Assembly: GCF_029962835.1 (NCBI RefSeq) | Contig: NC_080581.1 | Coordinates: forward strand, 19,668,001 to 19,732,000 | Direction: 5' to 3' | From: Magnolia sinica | Taxonomy: Eukaryota; Streptophyta; Magnoliopsida; Magnoliales; Magnoliaceae | DNA: 64,000 nucleotides | Shown: piece after piece, positions 44,260 to 56,639 of the stretch | Position numbering within the stretch: the stretch's first letter is position 1 | Layout: each line of letters opens with the position of its first letter | Made by a program: the position numbers and the translations under genes | The notes under the pieces: generated by a model | Told to the model about the DNA's origin: nothing | Seen by the model: only the letters and a program-made list of their open reading frames with translations | The model's database searches: none

Positions 44260-45420
44260 GTTTTGGGGAGGAAGGAGATGGCCTTGGACTTGTTAGGTTT
44301 TAGGAGGGAAGGGGACGTGAATTGCCTGTGCCCTCGGCCCACAGAAATGCATGTGGCCAGAATCTATGTGGGGCCCACAGAGATGACTATGACGAATCTC
44401 TTCCGTCCATCAGTTTCTCAAGATCACAATAGGACAGAATTATAAAAATCAGGAAGATTCAAGATTCAGGTGGGCTCCACAACACTAACCAGTGAGGATT
44501 GAACACCCACCATTGTAAACTTTGCAGGCGCCATAGAAGCTCTTTCTCAGGATGATCTTTGCGTCTACGGTTTATCTGAGTCATATTTACCATTTGAACG
44601 GTTTGGATGGTATGTCAACATCATGGTCGGCTCAAGGAAGGTTTGAACGGTGGACATTTTTATTCTCGCTGTTTAGTATGGTGTGGCCCACCTGAGTCTT
44701 GGATGTGCCTAATTTTTGGGTTCGTTCCTATTTGGGTGTTTTGAAACTGATGGACGGAGTGGATTTGTCACGGGCATCTCTATGGGCCACACATAGCTTC
44801 CGACCATAGGAACTTGTGTGCGGAGCCACAGGCACGTCGCGTCCGAGGGAACGAGGTGGACTGGGGAAGAGGTGCCGCCGAGAATCGAGGCACACGTGCA
44901 TGGATGGTCATCCTCCAGGTCCGGATCTAGGAGGGTTCTGTGGGGCCCACATATATGTATATGTTCACCGTCCATCCAGTTTGAAAGATTATTCTATGGC
45001 ATGAGCCAAAAACAGAGGCAGATTAAAGGCTCAAGTGAACCACACCAGAGAAAGTAGTGAGAACTAAAAGCATACCGTTGAAAACTTTTGGGGCACAGAA
45101 GTTTTCCATGAAGTTGATATATGTTTTCAAGGACACAGGTCTGTGTGGCCTTATGAACAGTTTGGATGGCAAACAACCATCATGGTCATGGTGGGCTTTA
45201 AGTAGTTTTCAAATGTAGGAATTCAATCTCCACTTCTTCCTATGGTGGGGTACACTTAAGCCTTCGATCTACCTCATTTAAGGGCTCGTTACCTAAAATA
45301 ACCTGTAAAAATGGATGACCAGCGTGGATGAAATATACATTACCGGGACCCTATAGATCACTTGACAGGACGGTCTGGCTCTTACAGAGGTAATATCCAA
45401 TCCCCGCTCGACCTTGTTAA
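44260..45420. repeat. 5' flank of the S15-like gene with GTGGGCC-type repeats
   Basis: Starts about 15 bp upstream of the ATG with the short 5' flank, then repeat phrases such as GTGGGGCCCAC, GTGTGGCCCACCTGAG and TTTGATGGATGGACGG relatives. A clear TATA box for the gene was not identified, so the promoter lies within or next to this repeat. Confidence 0.4.
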
Positions 45421-45510
45421 AATGAAGCTTGTAAGATAACAATGGTACCATTTTAATCCGGTCATTATTTCTGCAGCATGAATTAATTATTGTTGGGCTA
45501 TTTTTAAGCG

Positions 45511-45681
45511 AGTCGGGATCCTCTGTTATCTGGTCAACAGGGAATTCCTGATACCCAAATTCTCATTGGTCCATGTCACCGCTCACTAAAAACATAAAAA
45601 ACAATATAAAACAGCTTCGGACGCCAAACCATTAGGGTAACAGGAATTCTCTGTTGACCTGATAACAGAGGATCCCGACTC
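45511..45681. mobile_element. Mutator-type MITE (171 bp)
   Basis: Starts GAGTCGGGATCCTCTGTTAT and ends with its near-exact reverse complement (GATAACAGAGGATCCCGACTC); pairing extends inward for about 40 bp on each side. A perfect 9-bp target duplication TTTTTAAGC flanks it (45502-45510 and 45682-45690), which is the Mutator signature. Located about 1.3 kb upstream of the S15-like start codon. Confidence 0.9.
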
Positions 45682-45840
45682 TTTTTAAGCCTCGTGAATT
45701 ATTTAAAAACTTAAATTTGATGGGATTGATATTCTTTCATGATAGATGTAAATAAAAGTAAATGGAGAGAGTTGGGGAATGGTATTTAAAGTGTATTTGG
45801 ATTAAAGTAAATGTATATAAATGAAATTAAAGTAGATGGT

Positions 45841-46654
45841 TGTTGATGCAGTTTTCGACTCACCCCCCTTTCAGCATTCAAATACCTGGTGAAAGAGACC
45901 TTGGCTAGTTCAGGGGACCATTCGATGCCTAAGTTAGGCTTGGAATCTGGGTCTAATGGTAAAGATTTAGGGTGAGAAGTAGATGTGTATCCGTCCCTTT
46001 TACCATGGGTAGATCCTCTATTTATAAAAGTAGAGTAATCCCGTGACGTGTAGAAATTTCCCTGAAGGGATTGATCGATATCTTTTAAGGATTTTAAGAT
46101 CTTTGATCCCCTAGATTTTCGGGATCGGAGTTTATCCTCCGAAGATCTTAGAGGGACATTGAACCGCCTTCTTATCTCGGCTCTAATTCCATAGGAGGTA
46201 ATAATAGTCGAGATCGGTTTGGCCGACCGTTCACTAATCTTGAATATCAACATATTTGGATGGCTTACGCTAGGCGTCTGACTGACGGTCGACCCATAGC
46301 CGACCTACAAGATAGCTCGGGCTGACGTAGGGCCAAGGCCGGGTTTATAGACGATCGATGTACAGAGTCGGCCTGAAGTCACCTCTGAAAAGACCTCTTG
46401 AGCGTCTGTAAAGGTGTATTGGCCTCCGTGGAGGTCTTGCCCTTTGGCTCAGGACAGTAGGCCCCGGGCAAGATCGGACATGTAGGCCCCGGGCAGGCTC
46501 GGCGCCTGGTAAGTCCGGGTCATGTCTCTCCTTTCGGCGTTCTGAACATGTGAGCATCGGTTAGGCTCGACGCCTGAGGAGTCCGAGCCATGTCAATATA
46601 GTTGGTTCACTCCATAAGCCAACTCATCTGACTTGTCATATTTTTCCCCTAACA
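45841..46654 (-). repeat. 3' LTR of the Tat element
   Basis: Minus strand starts TGTTAGGGGAAAAATATGAC and ends CTGCATCAACA. Contains a small duplicated TAGGCCCCGGGCA phrase near 46460-46500 absent from the 5' LTR. Confidence 0.9.
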
Positions 46655-47002
46655 GTGAGCCCCCCTACTCCTTGTGCCGACATATAGAGGTTGAGGAGTA
46701 GATCGGTGTTAGGTCGGATTATGCGTGGTCCAAGCTTATGATGAAGCGTTTATTGCTGGTATGACGACTAGCTCGAATACCGAAGTGGACTACCTCGTCT
46801 TGAACACACGTCAGTTCAGTTTTTGAGGCCGCACGAGCGAGAGGTCGTCATCTCAACGGCGAGGCAAATGAGCGTTGGACGCGTGGCAGGGCATCTGATG
46901 ACGGATTCGTACGGCGTGTGGCGTGATGCCACGTATCAAACTGGGGAGTCCAAAAAGGTGTTGAGTCGGCTTCTCATTTAATGTGTGCGTTACATGGCGC
47001 AG

Positions 47003-49595
47003 CTATAAAAGGAATGCCTTAGCCTCCGAATCGACTCCATTTTCATGCACCTTTTTTCCTGCTCTCTACCTTTCCTTTCTCTGCCCTCTTTGCGTTTTCC
47101 GACCGTCGTTACAAACTCTAGTGAGCATTTTTCTCCCTCCATTTCATTTAATTTTAAACAATGTTAGGCTCCGTAAGCCCTTGGGAGGGAGTGTACAATG
47201 ACGAGGGTGGAATGAGCAGCTTCTGGGCCGCTTGAGAACCACCCACGTTGATAGCGAAGACGGTGGTCGATGCTGACGCCACATTCCAGCATTCGTAGAG
47301 GGTGATGGAGTCCCCGGCACAGAGGCCGGTGGCATCTGCTAGAGCATCTGACTCGTCTTTGGGCGGGGGGCAGTGATAAAAACTGCTCCAGGCAGGCCCA
47401 ACCCTCCTGCCGTGGACGAGGATGACGAAGCTGAGGAGGCCGATGAAACCACGGCTGAAAAAGCCGCTGCTGAGGAAGGATCGAGGGGCCAGTACCCTCA
47501 GTTTTGACTAAGGACGGCTTACTTTGGATCCGGGTTGGATATTATATCCCTGACTTATCAGCCTTGGCCGAATGAACTGCCCGACCGACCCCCTCTTGGG
47601 GCGGTCGCGATTTTTCAGGTCGCAATGCAGTGCGGCCTCCTTTCACCGCTGCAGGAGATCGCTCAGCATCTTCTAGGCTCTCTTGGTTTGGCTCCAGGGC
47701 AGATAGTTCCGAACGGGTGGAGGGACTTGTTCGGTTGTGCAGTCCTGTGGGCTGAGACGGATCAGCCAACGCTAACCATTAACGAGTTCCTCTATCTATA
47801 CCAAGTGAGGCCAAATCCTCAGCAGCCCAGCTGGTATTACTTCTGCTCTTGGCAGAAGAAAGGAGGAGTTCTTATAACCGACCCTCTTTCCTCCAACAAA
47901 CACTAGAGGGATTGGTGGTTCTGGGCCTACGGTCGCTGGGAGATGGCCGGGTCGGAGTCATTCATACCTTTTGTTCCCCGGGCTTTTTTTAAGTCAGGTG
48001 ACTTAGCGTTTATTATTTTTCCTTCTTAGTTAGTTGAACCTCTTTAATGTATCCTCTGACCGTTTATGCTCCTTCAGTCATCCTCCGGCATCGTCCAGGA
48101 GTTGGACCGAGCTCGGAGGCTCGAATCAGGGATCTAAGAGCACTGGATCCGGAGACGATGTCTTGTAAAAGACTTCTCCAACCAAAGCGCCTTTTTTAGG
48201 CAGGCTTGGACTTGGTTCCGACGGGTATGACCCATAGCTGAGCATTAGTACTTGGCATATTTTTTTTTTTGTTTCGTTTACTGACACTTGTTCTATCATG
48301 CTTCTGACATAGAGATGTCTGAGACTCGGTCGATCATTCATCCCCCTTCCAAGATGAAGGCTCCTCCTCGTGGCGAACCTCGGGCCGATACTCAGCCCTC
48401 AAAGAGGCAGAAGACAGTCTCCAAGAGTCAGGGGAAGGCTACCCCTCCTCCTCCGATTGTCATATAAGTCGCGGATGAGGGTGCAGAGGTGGCGGAGGCG
48501 GTTCCACCGAGCCTCTGGAGGTTTCCGATCCAGGACCTGTTGTAGAACAGGTCCCTGAGAGGAGAGAGGAAGGGGAAGGGGATAAGCCCCCCAGTGGAGA
48601 AAGGATGGGCTTCCTTCGGAGCATCGAAGGGATCCTCCATTGGGCGAGTTACCAGAGGACCGAGGAGGATTTCGCTGGCCTCTTAGAGTCCTCCATGGAG
48701 TGAACGCTCGCCAAGATGACGAGGATGCTCCTCGAGGTAAGAGCAAAATCTTCTGTTCTTCGTTCTGCTTCTCTACCCGATGGTAATTTATTTTTGTTAT
48801 TGTTTTATGCAGTTCACGTCGTGTGCGCTGAGGGCCCGCGCCGAGCTGTCCAAGGCCAACAAGCGCGCGGATAATGTAGAGGCTCGTGTTGCCACTGTAA
48901 CGGTCGATCTGGCATCGGCAATGGCGTCCCTAGATGAGGCCGCGACGGAGAATACTTGTCTGGCCTCGCAATTGGAAGAGGCTAGGGCGGCATACGATAA
49001 ATGCCACACCGAGTACGTCCGAGTCTGTGAGGTGGCCAACCGAATCAAAACGGAGACCAAAGCCATTCTTGTCATTGCGCAAGATAAGGCGCTGGAGGAG
49101 GGACGGGTGGAGGCTGTGGAAGCCTTTCTCTCGTCCCAATCTTTCGCAGAGGAGTGGGATTGTCTCTACCGAGACGGTTACGATGAGTGCGTGAAGTTGA
49201 TGAGGGAGAGCTTTCCTCAGCTCGACCTCTCCGGCTTCGACAAGAGCGGGTCAGGATCCGGTGACCCGCCGAGGGGGATGCTAATCCCGAGGCTGAATCG
49301 GCCTCATCTGGTCCTTCGGTGGTCGTGGTTGATCCCGAGGCAACTTCCGAGGGTGCTCCTGAGTTGGCTCTTGATGAGGCGGCCGAGCCATGAAGTTGAA
49401 TTTGCGGAGCAAAATTCATTTCTGCTTTCCTTTTTAACTTCAAGCACTTCAAGCACGTCGAGCTCGAGAGCATCTGCAACCATGGGCGTCACCAACCCTC
49501 GACACTTATGCATTTTGTGCCTTTCTTTCTCTATTAATGTAATACCGATGTATATAATGATGCGTTCCCGATGTAAATCTTATTCTGATCAATAA
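47003..49595 (+). pseudogene. Antisense gene of the Tat element (spliced, decayed)
   Basis: Opposite strand to gag-pol, between integrase and 3' LTR. A TATA box CTATAAAAGG at 47003-47012 precedes a CT-rich leader. The first clear coding block (47535-47906) reads LAPGQIVPNGWRDLFGCAVL and QPSWYYFCSWQKKGG. It passes a single in-frame TAG and continues to AFFKSG at a CAG|GTGACT donor (about 47995). The last block (48812-49420) is a predicted coiled coil (KANKRADNVEARVATVTVDL...EEARAAYDKCHTEY). Antisense genes in this position are known in Tat elements such as Grande; their function is not established. Middle exons are unclear. Confidence 0.65.
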
Positions 49596-49940
49596 ATACA
49601 CTTTTTCTCACATTCAATTTTCTGACTTACATGGTTGAGAATTTTTTACATGTATATCAATAGAACTTGAGCGATGCTTTGTCTATTGACCGATTTAGGG
49701 TTAGTAGATCTTGAGATGCTTGACATTCTAAGGATGAGGCAGTAGTTGGCTGGTTAAGTCTTCCAGTCAATGTGTGCCATGTCGGATGGTCTTTGCAATC
49801 ACATAAGGTCCTTCCCAAATGGGCCCCAAAGTGCCTGCACTGACCTCCTTAGTGTTCTGGAATGTCTTTCAAAGGATCAAGTCTCTGACTCGGAATCTTC
49901 TTACTTTAACTTGGGCATTGTAGACTCGTGACACTTGCTA

Positions 49941-51046
49941 TTAACAGAAGATTGTCCGAAGCTGAGCTTGTTCCCTACGTTCTTCCAAGAGATCGAGGTC
50001 GGGCTCCAGGAGGTCTTCGTTGTCTTGTTCATCGAACGAGCTTACTCTGGCAGTCGGCAGTTCGATCTCAACCGGGGTGATGGCTTTTGACACATATGCT
50101 AAGGAGAATGGGGTCTCCCCTGTTGCGGTCCGGGTTGTAGTCTGGTAGGCCCATAAAACTTTAGGAAGTTTCTCGGCCCACGCTCCTTTGGCTCGGTTGA
50201 GCATAGTTCGGAGATGTTGTTTGATGATCCTGTTGACAGCTTCGACCCGCTCGTTCGCCAAAGGATGGCGCAGTTTGAGGCACACCAAATTGACAGATGA
50301 TGTTTTTCCAAACAAAGTCAGTGTTTTTTTGCTTGGTTATCTCGACCAATGGTTTAGCTTTTGCCCACTTGGTGAAGTAGTCTATGTCAACAACGGTGAA
50401 CTTTGTCTGACCCTTTCCCGCAGGAAAAGGTCCGATGATGTCGATCATCCACTGAGCAAAAGGCCATGGGCCGGCCATAGGGGTGAGTTCTTCGAGTGAT
50501 TGCCGAGAGACAGCTGAGAACCTTTGGCATTTGTCACAACTCTGGACGAGCTTCCGCGCATCATGCTGCATGGTTGGCCAGTAATATCCTCATGGTATCA
50601 CCTTATGAGCCAAGGATCGTCCTCTAGAGTGATTTTCGTAGATGCCTTTGTATATTTCCCTTAGGACGTAGCTGGCCTCGTCTGGTCGCAAGCACCTCAG
50701 CAGAGGCACGTAATATCCTTTCTTGTATAGTATCCCGTGAGCAAGGTGTAACGAGCGACTCAGATCTTAAGTCATTGGGCTTCGACCCGGTCTTCCGGTA
50801 GCCCGTCTGCTTCGAGGTAACGAATGATAAGATCAACCCAATAGGGTCCCGAGTCAATTGGGAGTACGGTTGCATCCTCAATCTCATCGATGATTGGTTT
50901 AGTGACGTACTCGATCGAAACGGACCTAGGGATCTCATCTTCGTCAGCTGTTGCGAGCTTAGCCAGTAAGTCAGCTTTGGCGTTTCGACTCGTGGGATCT
51001 GAGTGACAGTACAGTGTTGAAAACCGTTGACGAGTTCCTTTGCTTT
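49941..51046 (-). pseudogene. Tat element integrase
   Basis: Inserts the cDNA copy. The linker (50938-50624) is frameshifted. The zinc-binding region (ARKLVQSCDKCQRF, about 50559-50518) and the start of the catalytic core are in one frame (WMIDIIGPFPAGKG, VVDIDYFTKWAKAKPL). Then a deletion plus frameshift near 50270 joins FGVPQ directly to text like HPLANERVEAVNRIIK, so the segment with the second catalytic Asp (usual T-D-N-G) is gone. It ends at 49941 with no chromodomain. Confidence 0.85.
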
Positions 51047-51215
51047 TTAGAGGTAAGCTTTTAGCCGCTCTTTCCTGGTCTGGTAGACATCGGTTATCTG
51101 ATTAACGACCAATTGTGAGTCGTTGTATACGTCAAGGTGAGTGACCCCCAAGTTGGCCGCTAAACGGAGTCCGAGGAGTAGTGCTTCATATTTCGTCGTA
51201 TTGTTGGAAGCTTGA
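51047..51215 (-). pseudogene. Tat element second RNase H (aRH), interrupted
   Basis: Reads [20 protein letters not shown] and [13 protein letters not shown], the conserved core of the extra plant RNase H found in Tat elements. The N-terminal part with the first catalytic Asp is missing, lost or displaced at the nested LTR insertion. Confidence 0.85.
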
Positions 51216-54130
51216 TGTAATGCCCTGAAAATCGGGGGTTGAGCAGGAGCCCAACTCCCGAGTTCCAACGCATCACTTATGTAACATAGATAATGATGAT
51301 TAAATATTGACTATATTAGCACATTAAACAAGAATGGGATTACACTAAATCAGCATATTATACTCCAGAGACAGTTAAATTACGCAAGCGGAAGACTGTG
51401 ATAAGTATATAAAACATGTAAGTGGTTATAAGTCCCTAAAGTATGAACATGATACCAGGTTAAATAATTATATGTTTGGTTTCAAAATATACAAAATGAT
51501 AAAGTGTAATGTCATCTAATCCATATCCCTTTAGCCTCGGTGACGTAACTCCAGGTCTACATAGACCCGTAAGAGAGTTGCAAATAGGAGAACTCCTCCT
51601 CGTCGTCGTAGAAGTCGGGCTCCGCCTTATAGGCCTCGACATCACCTAAAACTACAATATAGTCTGGTTAGTGTTTTAAAACACCGTCTCATAGTGGGAG
51701 TGAGTGATTAACTCAGTGGAGATATAAGATAAAGGTTAACATGTTATCAATTCAGTCAGGCAGTAATGATAAAGCAATATAACAAGCATTCCCAAGTACT
51801 CTGCTTGATGTAAGGATGATATGTATTAATGATGTATGCCCTCGTCTGCACTCCTTCTGCAACATCATATCATGATCGGGCATGCAACACTCCCAGTAAA
51901 CGTGTGCTTCCTAGCCAAAGCACATGCAATGCGGTGCATGTACGTGATTAGTCAAGTTCTTAATTAGACCTATTCATACAGCAGGTTTGGAAAGCTAAGG
52001 TACCTCCCTTTATATCATTGACCCAAACAATGATCCATCTAGGGTCGTCAATTGTAGTTAATCACATATGATAGGCAGTTATAGGTCGCTACTAAGAGGC
52101 TCGTCACCATTATCGCAGGCCTAGTTTATACTCGAGGTTACTAAGGAAAGGCTAGTCACCTTAGCGTAGTCCTAGTGTATACTCGAGGTCACTATGAGAG
52201 GCTCGTCACCTGATCGTAGGCCGACAGCTCGAATACAGTGTCCCATACCATCGTATTTGGCTCACGAGTTTGGATTTGCTCACTGGTCACTACGGGGAGG
52301 CTCGTTGCCCCAACGTAGACCGATAGCTCAACCACGGTGTCCCATATCGTCATGTCCGGCTCATGAGTCTTAGCGGATTGTGGTACCAAGGTTAGACGAG
52401 CTTATCATTGGTAAGTTGGTACCTTAGATTCAAGCAGTAATGTCCATACACGGTGAACATATATTAGGGCAATCAGGTTGCTTGACAAGCTCGACTGGTA
52501 TGAGCGCACGTTGAATTAATCGGCATGGAGCGCATACGCACTCCTTGTGGCCTAACCACTATCGATAATTACCGTATGAGTCGGATTCATCAAACGTGTC
52601 CATGGTGGCTAAACTAATTCAGCCACTCGATCGGAAGTCATTACCGACTGTCTAGACTACATCGTAGCCTCAATCATACTCCAAAACAATAGCATTCACA
52701 TGTGAAAGTCAAAGACAACATGTGACAACCAATTTAAATATAAATTTCATTTGAGCATTTCAACAAACACATAGTGCACATGTTATTATACATAGACATT
52801 TCATCCATACATTATGTAGTAGTAAGATATGTTACATGAAGGAAACTGTAACTATAGATAAGGGAATTGAGAATCCTATCTCAACACCCTCGTTAAATAC
52901 ATTTCAACAAACATTTTCTCATTCAGGCATTTAATCAAACACTTAGACTATATATATCACATGCATGTAATAAATTAGTTAAAACATATTTTATAGTAAA
53001 TCCTTTCACAAGGGAGTTGTCATGTATACAACAATCATGTATTCCCAAACAACAATCATTGCAAGCACAAATCATAATTTCACATTCATACAAACATTTA
53101 AACAAACACATGGAATGCATTAATTTCAACATAGTTCATATATATATATGTAATACGCAGAAAACATCGCATCTAAGCATATGTGATAGCAATCAAGTCA
53201 GTCATAAATCATTAACTGACATTGAAAGTCTTGAAAACCATAACCTAAACGTTTATAGTCCGCACCTTTCGCCGGTAAACTCGTATCGAACTCAGTTCGA
53301 ACACTAAGTCTTCGTCCACGGTACAACGGCAATCTATAGTATGAAATAGGTTAGCTATTGCTCCATTTACTCAATTTGGATGCCTAGAACAGCTTACGGT
53401 TAGGATTTCTTACCCAACAACGGAATCGGATTCGCTAGTATAGCGATACGGGAGAGGCGATTCAGCACGTAGAGCGGTGGGATCGAATCCCAGCAATTAT
53501 CCCTCACTCTCTCTTTCTTCTCTTCACCTTTTTCTCCTCTTTTCTCTCTTCTCTCTCCTAGGGTTTAGAAATTTCGTATGGAATGAGAGAGAGGTGGGTA
53601 AAGGTCCTTATATAGGCCCAGAACTGATGAAAATGGCCTCAAGGCCATGGTATACTTAGGTTATAGCTAAAGAGTGGTTGTTTCGGTCCAACGGAGTTCA
53701 TCTGAAGGCCCATTTTTTGCATACGGTCAAGAGGAAGTCCCCTGACAATGGATTTATGTCAAGCTAAAGTTTCAATCCGATCGGGTTTGTAAATCGACCG
53801 CGGAGGATCAGTTTCAGTTCAACGGTCATCGTCTCTCGATCAGGGCCACAAGTGCACTGACATGTGTACGGAAACTTTCCTGATCTGAGGGTGAAGTTGG
53901 GTCAGAATCTAACGGTCTGAAACCTTAAAATTGGCCTGCAAGTGAACGGCCCAATTCACTTAAGTTTGAGTTCATTTTCTAAAGATATTCGCGTTTCTCA
54001 CACACTTCGCTCCGGGCTCAAGTTGTGCGTTTATGGATACTATTGGGACTTGATTTTCGAGATGGTTGTCAAGCCTAGTAAGACGGTCATAACCATATAG
54101 TTTCACGGTAATCAGACTGTTCCGAATTCT
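51216..54130 (-). mobile_element. Long solo LTR nested in the Tat element (about 2.9 kb)
   Basis: Foreign AT-rich DNA splits the pol region just before the second RNase H. The left end is TGTAATGCCCTGAAAATCGG (51216), i.e. CATTACA at the minus-strand 3' end. The right end is near 54050-54130 but not certain. A TATATAAGG promoter on the minus strand at about 53614-53606 and a CT-rich leader below it fit an LTR in minus orientation. It contains 50/100-bp repeats of GAGGCTCGTCACC phrases (52085-52400). No internal domain follows, so probably a solo LTR. Confidence 0.6.
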
Positions 54131-54189
54131 GAGCATCGGCCGAGCTTTCAGGTGGATCGACTTGGTGAGGATCGGTCACGATTGGCTCG

Positions 54190-54647
54190 GACTGCTATGT
54201 GACTTCAACGATAAAGTCGGCTACTGCTTGGCCTTTGATTGCGACTCGGGGCTTGTACTGAATGTCGAGTTCACTTAGCTCGATCACTCATTTGGTGAGG
54301 CGTCCAGATGCTTCTAGTTTCTAGAGTATCTGCCGTAATGGTTGGTCGGTCAGAACAATAATCAAATGAGCTTGGAAGTATGGCCGCAAGCGTCAGGAAG
54401 AGATAACCAGCGCTAGGGCCATTTTTTCCAAGGTCGGATATCATGTTTCTGCCACGACAAGTGCTTTGCTAACGCAGTAAACTGGAAACTGCTTCCCCTC
54501 ATACTCACGAATCAGAGCTGAGCTTACAGCTGCGTCAGATACTGCCAAGTAGATTAGCAGTATTTCGCCCGGCTCGGGCTTGGAGAGCAGCAGTGGCGAT
54601 CCCAGGTACTGTTTCAACTGCTGGAAGGTTGTCTCGTATTCTTCTAT
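54190..54647 (-). pseudogene. Tat element first RNase H
   Basis: The same frame continues past a TAG: FQQLKQYLGSPLLLSKPE, VSDAAVSSALIREYEGKQ, PVYCVSKAL, YPTLEKMALALV, RLRPYFQAH, GRLTK and ADFIVEVT. At least four in-frame stops, several at sites where the family usually has Arg, Gln or Trp. Confidence 0.85.
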
Positions 54648-55658
54648 CTAGTTCACCATCTGCCGACCCTTCAACTGTTTGAAGAAGGGGAGACATTTAT
54701 CTGTGGCCCGGGACACGAAGCGATTGAGCGCAGCAACTCTTCCAGTCAGCCTCTGAATGTCTTTGATCATCTTCGGTGAGTTCATGTCAAGCAGAGCCCG
54801 GATCTTCTCTGGATTTGCCTCGATTCCTCGTTGGCTGACCAGAAAGCCGAGAAACTTACCCGAGCCTACGCTGAAGGCACACTTGCTTAACTTCAGCTTC
54901 ATCTAGTATTTCTGGATGATGAGGAACATCTCTTCAAAGTCGACAATGTGCTTGGCTGCTTTGATGCTTTTGACGAGCATGCCGTCAATATATACTTCCA
55001 TCATCCACCCTATTTGTTAGGCGAACATTTTATTGTCCAACCTTTGGTAGGTCGCTCCTGCACTCTTTAAACCAAATGACATCACTTGGTAATAATAAAG
55101 ACCTTTGTCGGTGACAAAGGTCGTTTTCGATTTATCAGAGGGGTGCATTACAATTTGGTTATGTCCTGAGTAGGCATCCATAAAACTAAGTAATTCGTAC
55201 CTCGCAGTACTGTCGACTAACTGATCGATCCTAGGAAGAGAAAAACTATCCTTTGGGCAGGTTTTGTTAAGGTCGGTATAATTTACGCAAACTCGCCACT
55301 TCCCATTGGCCTTTTCGACTAATACGATGTTAGCTACCCAGTCAGGGTAGTACACTTCTTCGACAAATTTAGCCTTGAGGAGCTTGCTGACCTCCTCCTC
55401 GATGATGGCAGACCTTTCAAGGCCGAGGGCACGCCACTTCTGTCGGATCGGTTTGTAGATCGAATCGATGTTGAGGCGATGAGTGATGATCGAAGGAACG
55501 ATCCTAGGCATGTCTTCGTGTGACCATGCGAAGACGTTGGCATATCGGCGCAGCAAGGCCACTAACTTCTCTTTCAGCGGCGGAGTCAAGGACGAGCCAA
55601 CTCGAACGGTTCTGGAGAGGTCAAACTCATCCAAAGGGACCTGGACGAGGTCCTTCAT
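54648..55658 (-). pseudogene. Tat element reverse transcriptase
   Basis: RNA-dependent DNA polymerase. Visible blocks: KWRVCVNYTDLNKTCPKDSF, FMDAYSGHNQI (first catalytic Asp), YYYQVMSFGLKSAGATYQR, then the active site as VYIDGMLVKS at about 54998-54969, where the second Asp of Y-x-D-D is Gly. Continues through KLSKCAFSVGSGKFLGFLVS and the thumb LTGRVAALNRFVSRATDKC. Stops at about 55014 and 54903. Inactive. Confidence 0.9.
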
Positions 55659-55659
55659 C

Positions 55660-56630
55660 GGCTAGTCTCGTTCGGGAGTTTCATTGCGCGGGTCCAGGGA
55701 CTCAATTGTTGCTATTTTGGATGGAACTTTTAGGGTGGTGGCATAGCAACTCCGGACGTCGTGCAGATCTCCCTTGATGATTCCAACTCCTGACTCGGTC
55801 GGGAACTTCATAGAAAGGTAGTATGTTGAAACTATGGCTTGGAGAAGACAAAGCAAAGGACGGCTAAGAATACCGTTATAGATCGAAGATTAGTCGACTA
55901 TCAGGAAGTCAATCATATTTGTCGCTTGGTTCGGCGCGTCCCTGGCAGTGAGTGGGAGCTAAATGATTCCATCAAGCAAGACTTGTCCGCCCAATAATCC
56001 AATCAAAGGAGTTCGGACAGGCCGCAATGTGGACCATACGATGCTCATTTTATTGAATGCTTGGGTGAATAGCACATCAGCAGACGACCCTATGTCGACG
56101 AAGACCCTGAAGAGTTTGCGATTAGCAACAGTGACGGTGACGACCAAAGCATCGTCATGTGGATGATGGATGCCTCGGGCGTCTGCCTCGGTAAAGGTCA
56201 CGCTATACCTCTCCGGTTTCCTTTCCTTCGAGGGCCAAGCCAGGGCCATGATCTCAGACTCGAGTCGGATCAAATTTCTCGCATGGGTTTTTCGAGCGTT
56301 GTTTAAGTCGCCTCCGCCCTCGTGACCACCGACAATGGTTCGAATTTCTTCTATTGGTCGGTTTTCACTCGGGTGTTCTTCTGGTGTGGTGGTCCTATTG
56401 GCTCCTTGGTCTACGTGTTCACTGAGATGGCCTTCACGAATGAGCATTTCGATTTCCTGCTTCAGAGTGTAGCAGTCACTCATGTTGTATCCATGATCGT
56501 GATGGAAGTGGCAGTATTTATTTTTGTTGCGTCGGTCAGGATTGCCTCGCAGCTTATTCAACCAGTTAATAAATTGTTCACCTTTTATCTCCATCATGAC
56601 TTGTTCCTTGGGCTTATTGAGAGGCGTGTA
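55660..56630 (-). pseudogene. Tat element gag C-terminus and aspartic protease
   Basis: Starts with the gag-end Cys/His stretch YCHFHHDHGYNMSDCYTLK (about 56515-56460). The protease active site near 56100 reads VDIGSSADVLF, where D-T/S-G is expected, so the second catalytic-loop residue is changed to Ile. The remaining part (55856-55662) links to RT. Same frame as gag and RT, broken by a stop at about 55956. Confidence 0.8.
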
Positions 56631-56639
56631 GTTGGTGAA

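Noticed and set aside
51211..54053. CTTGA direct repeat as the target duplication of the nested LTR
   Set aside because: The element would begin TCCC instead of TG on the minus strand and the host frame is not restored; a 5-bp match within 100 bp is easily chance.
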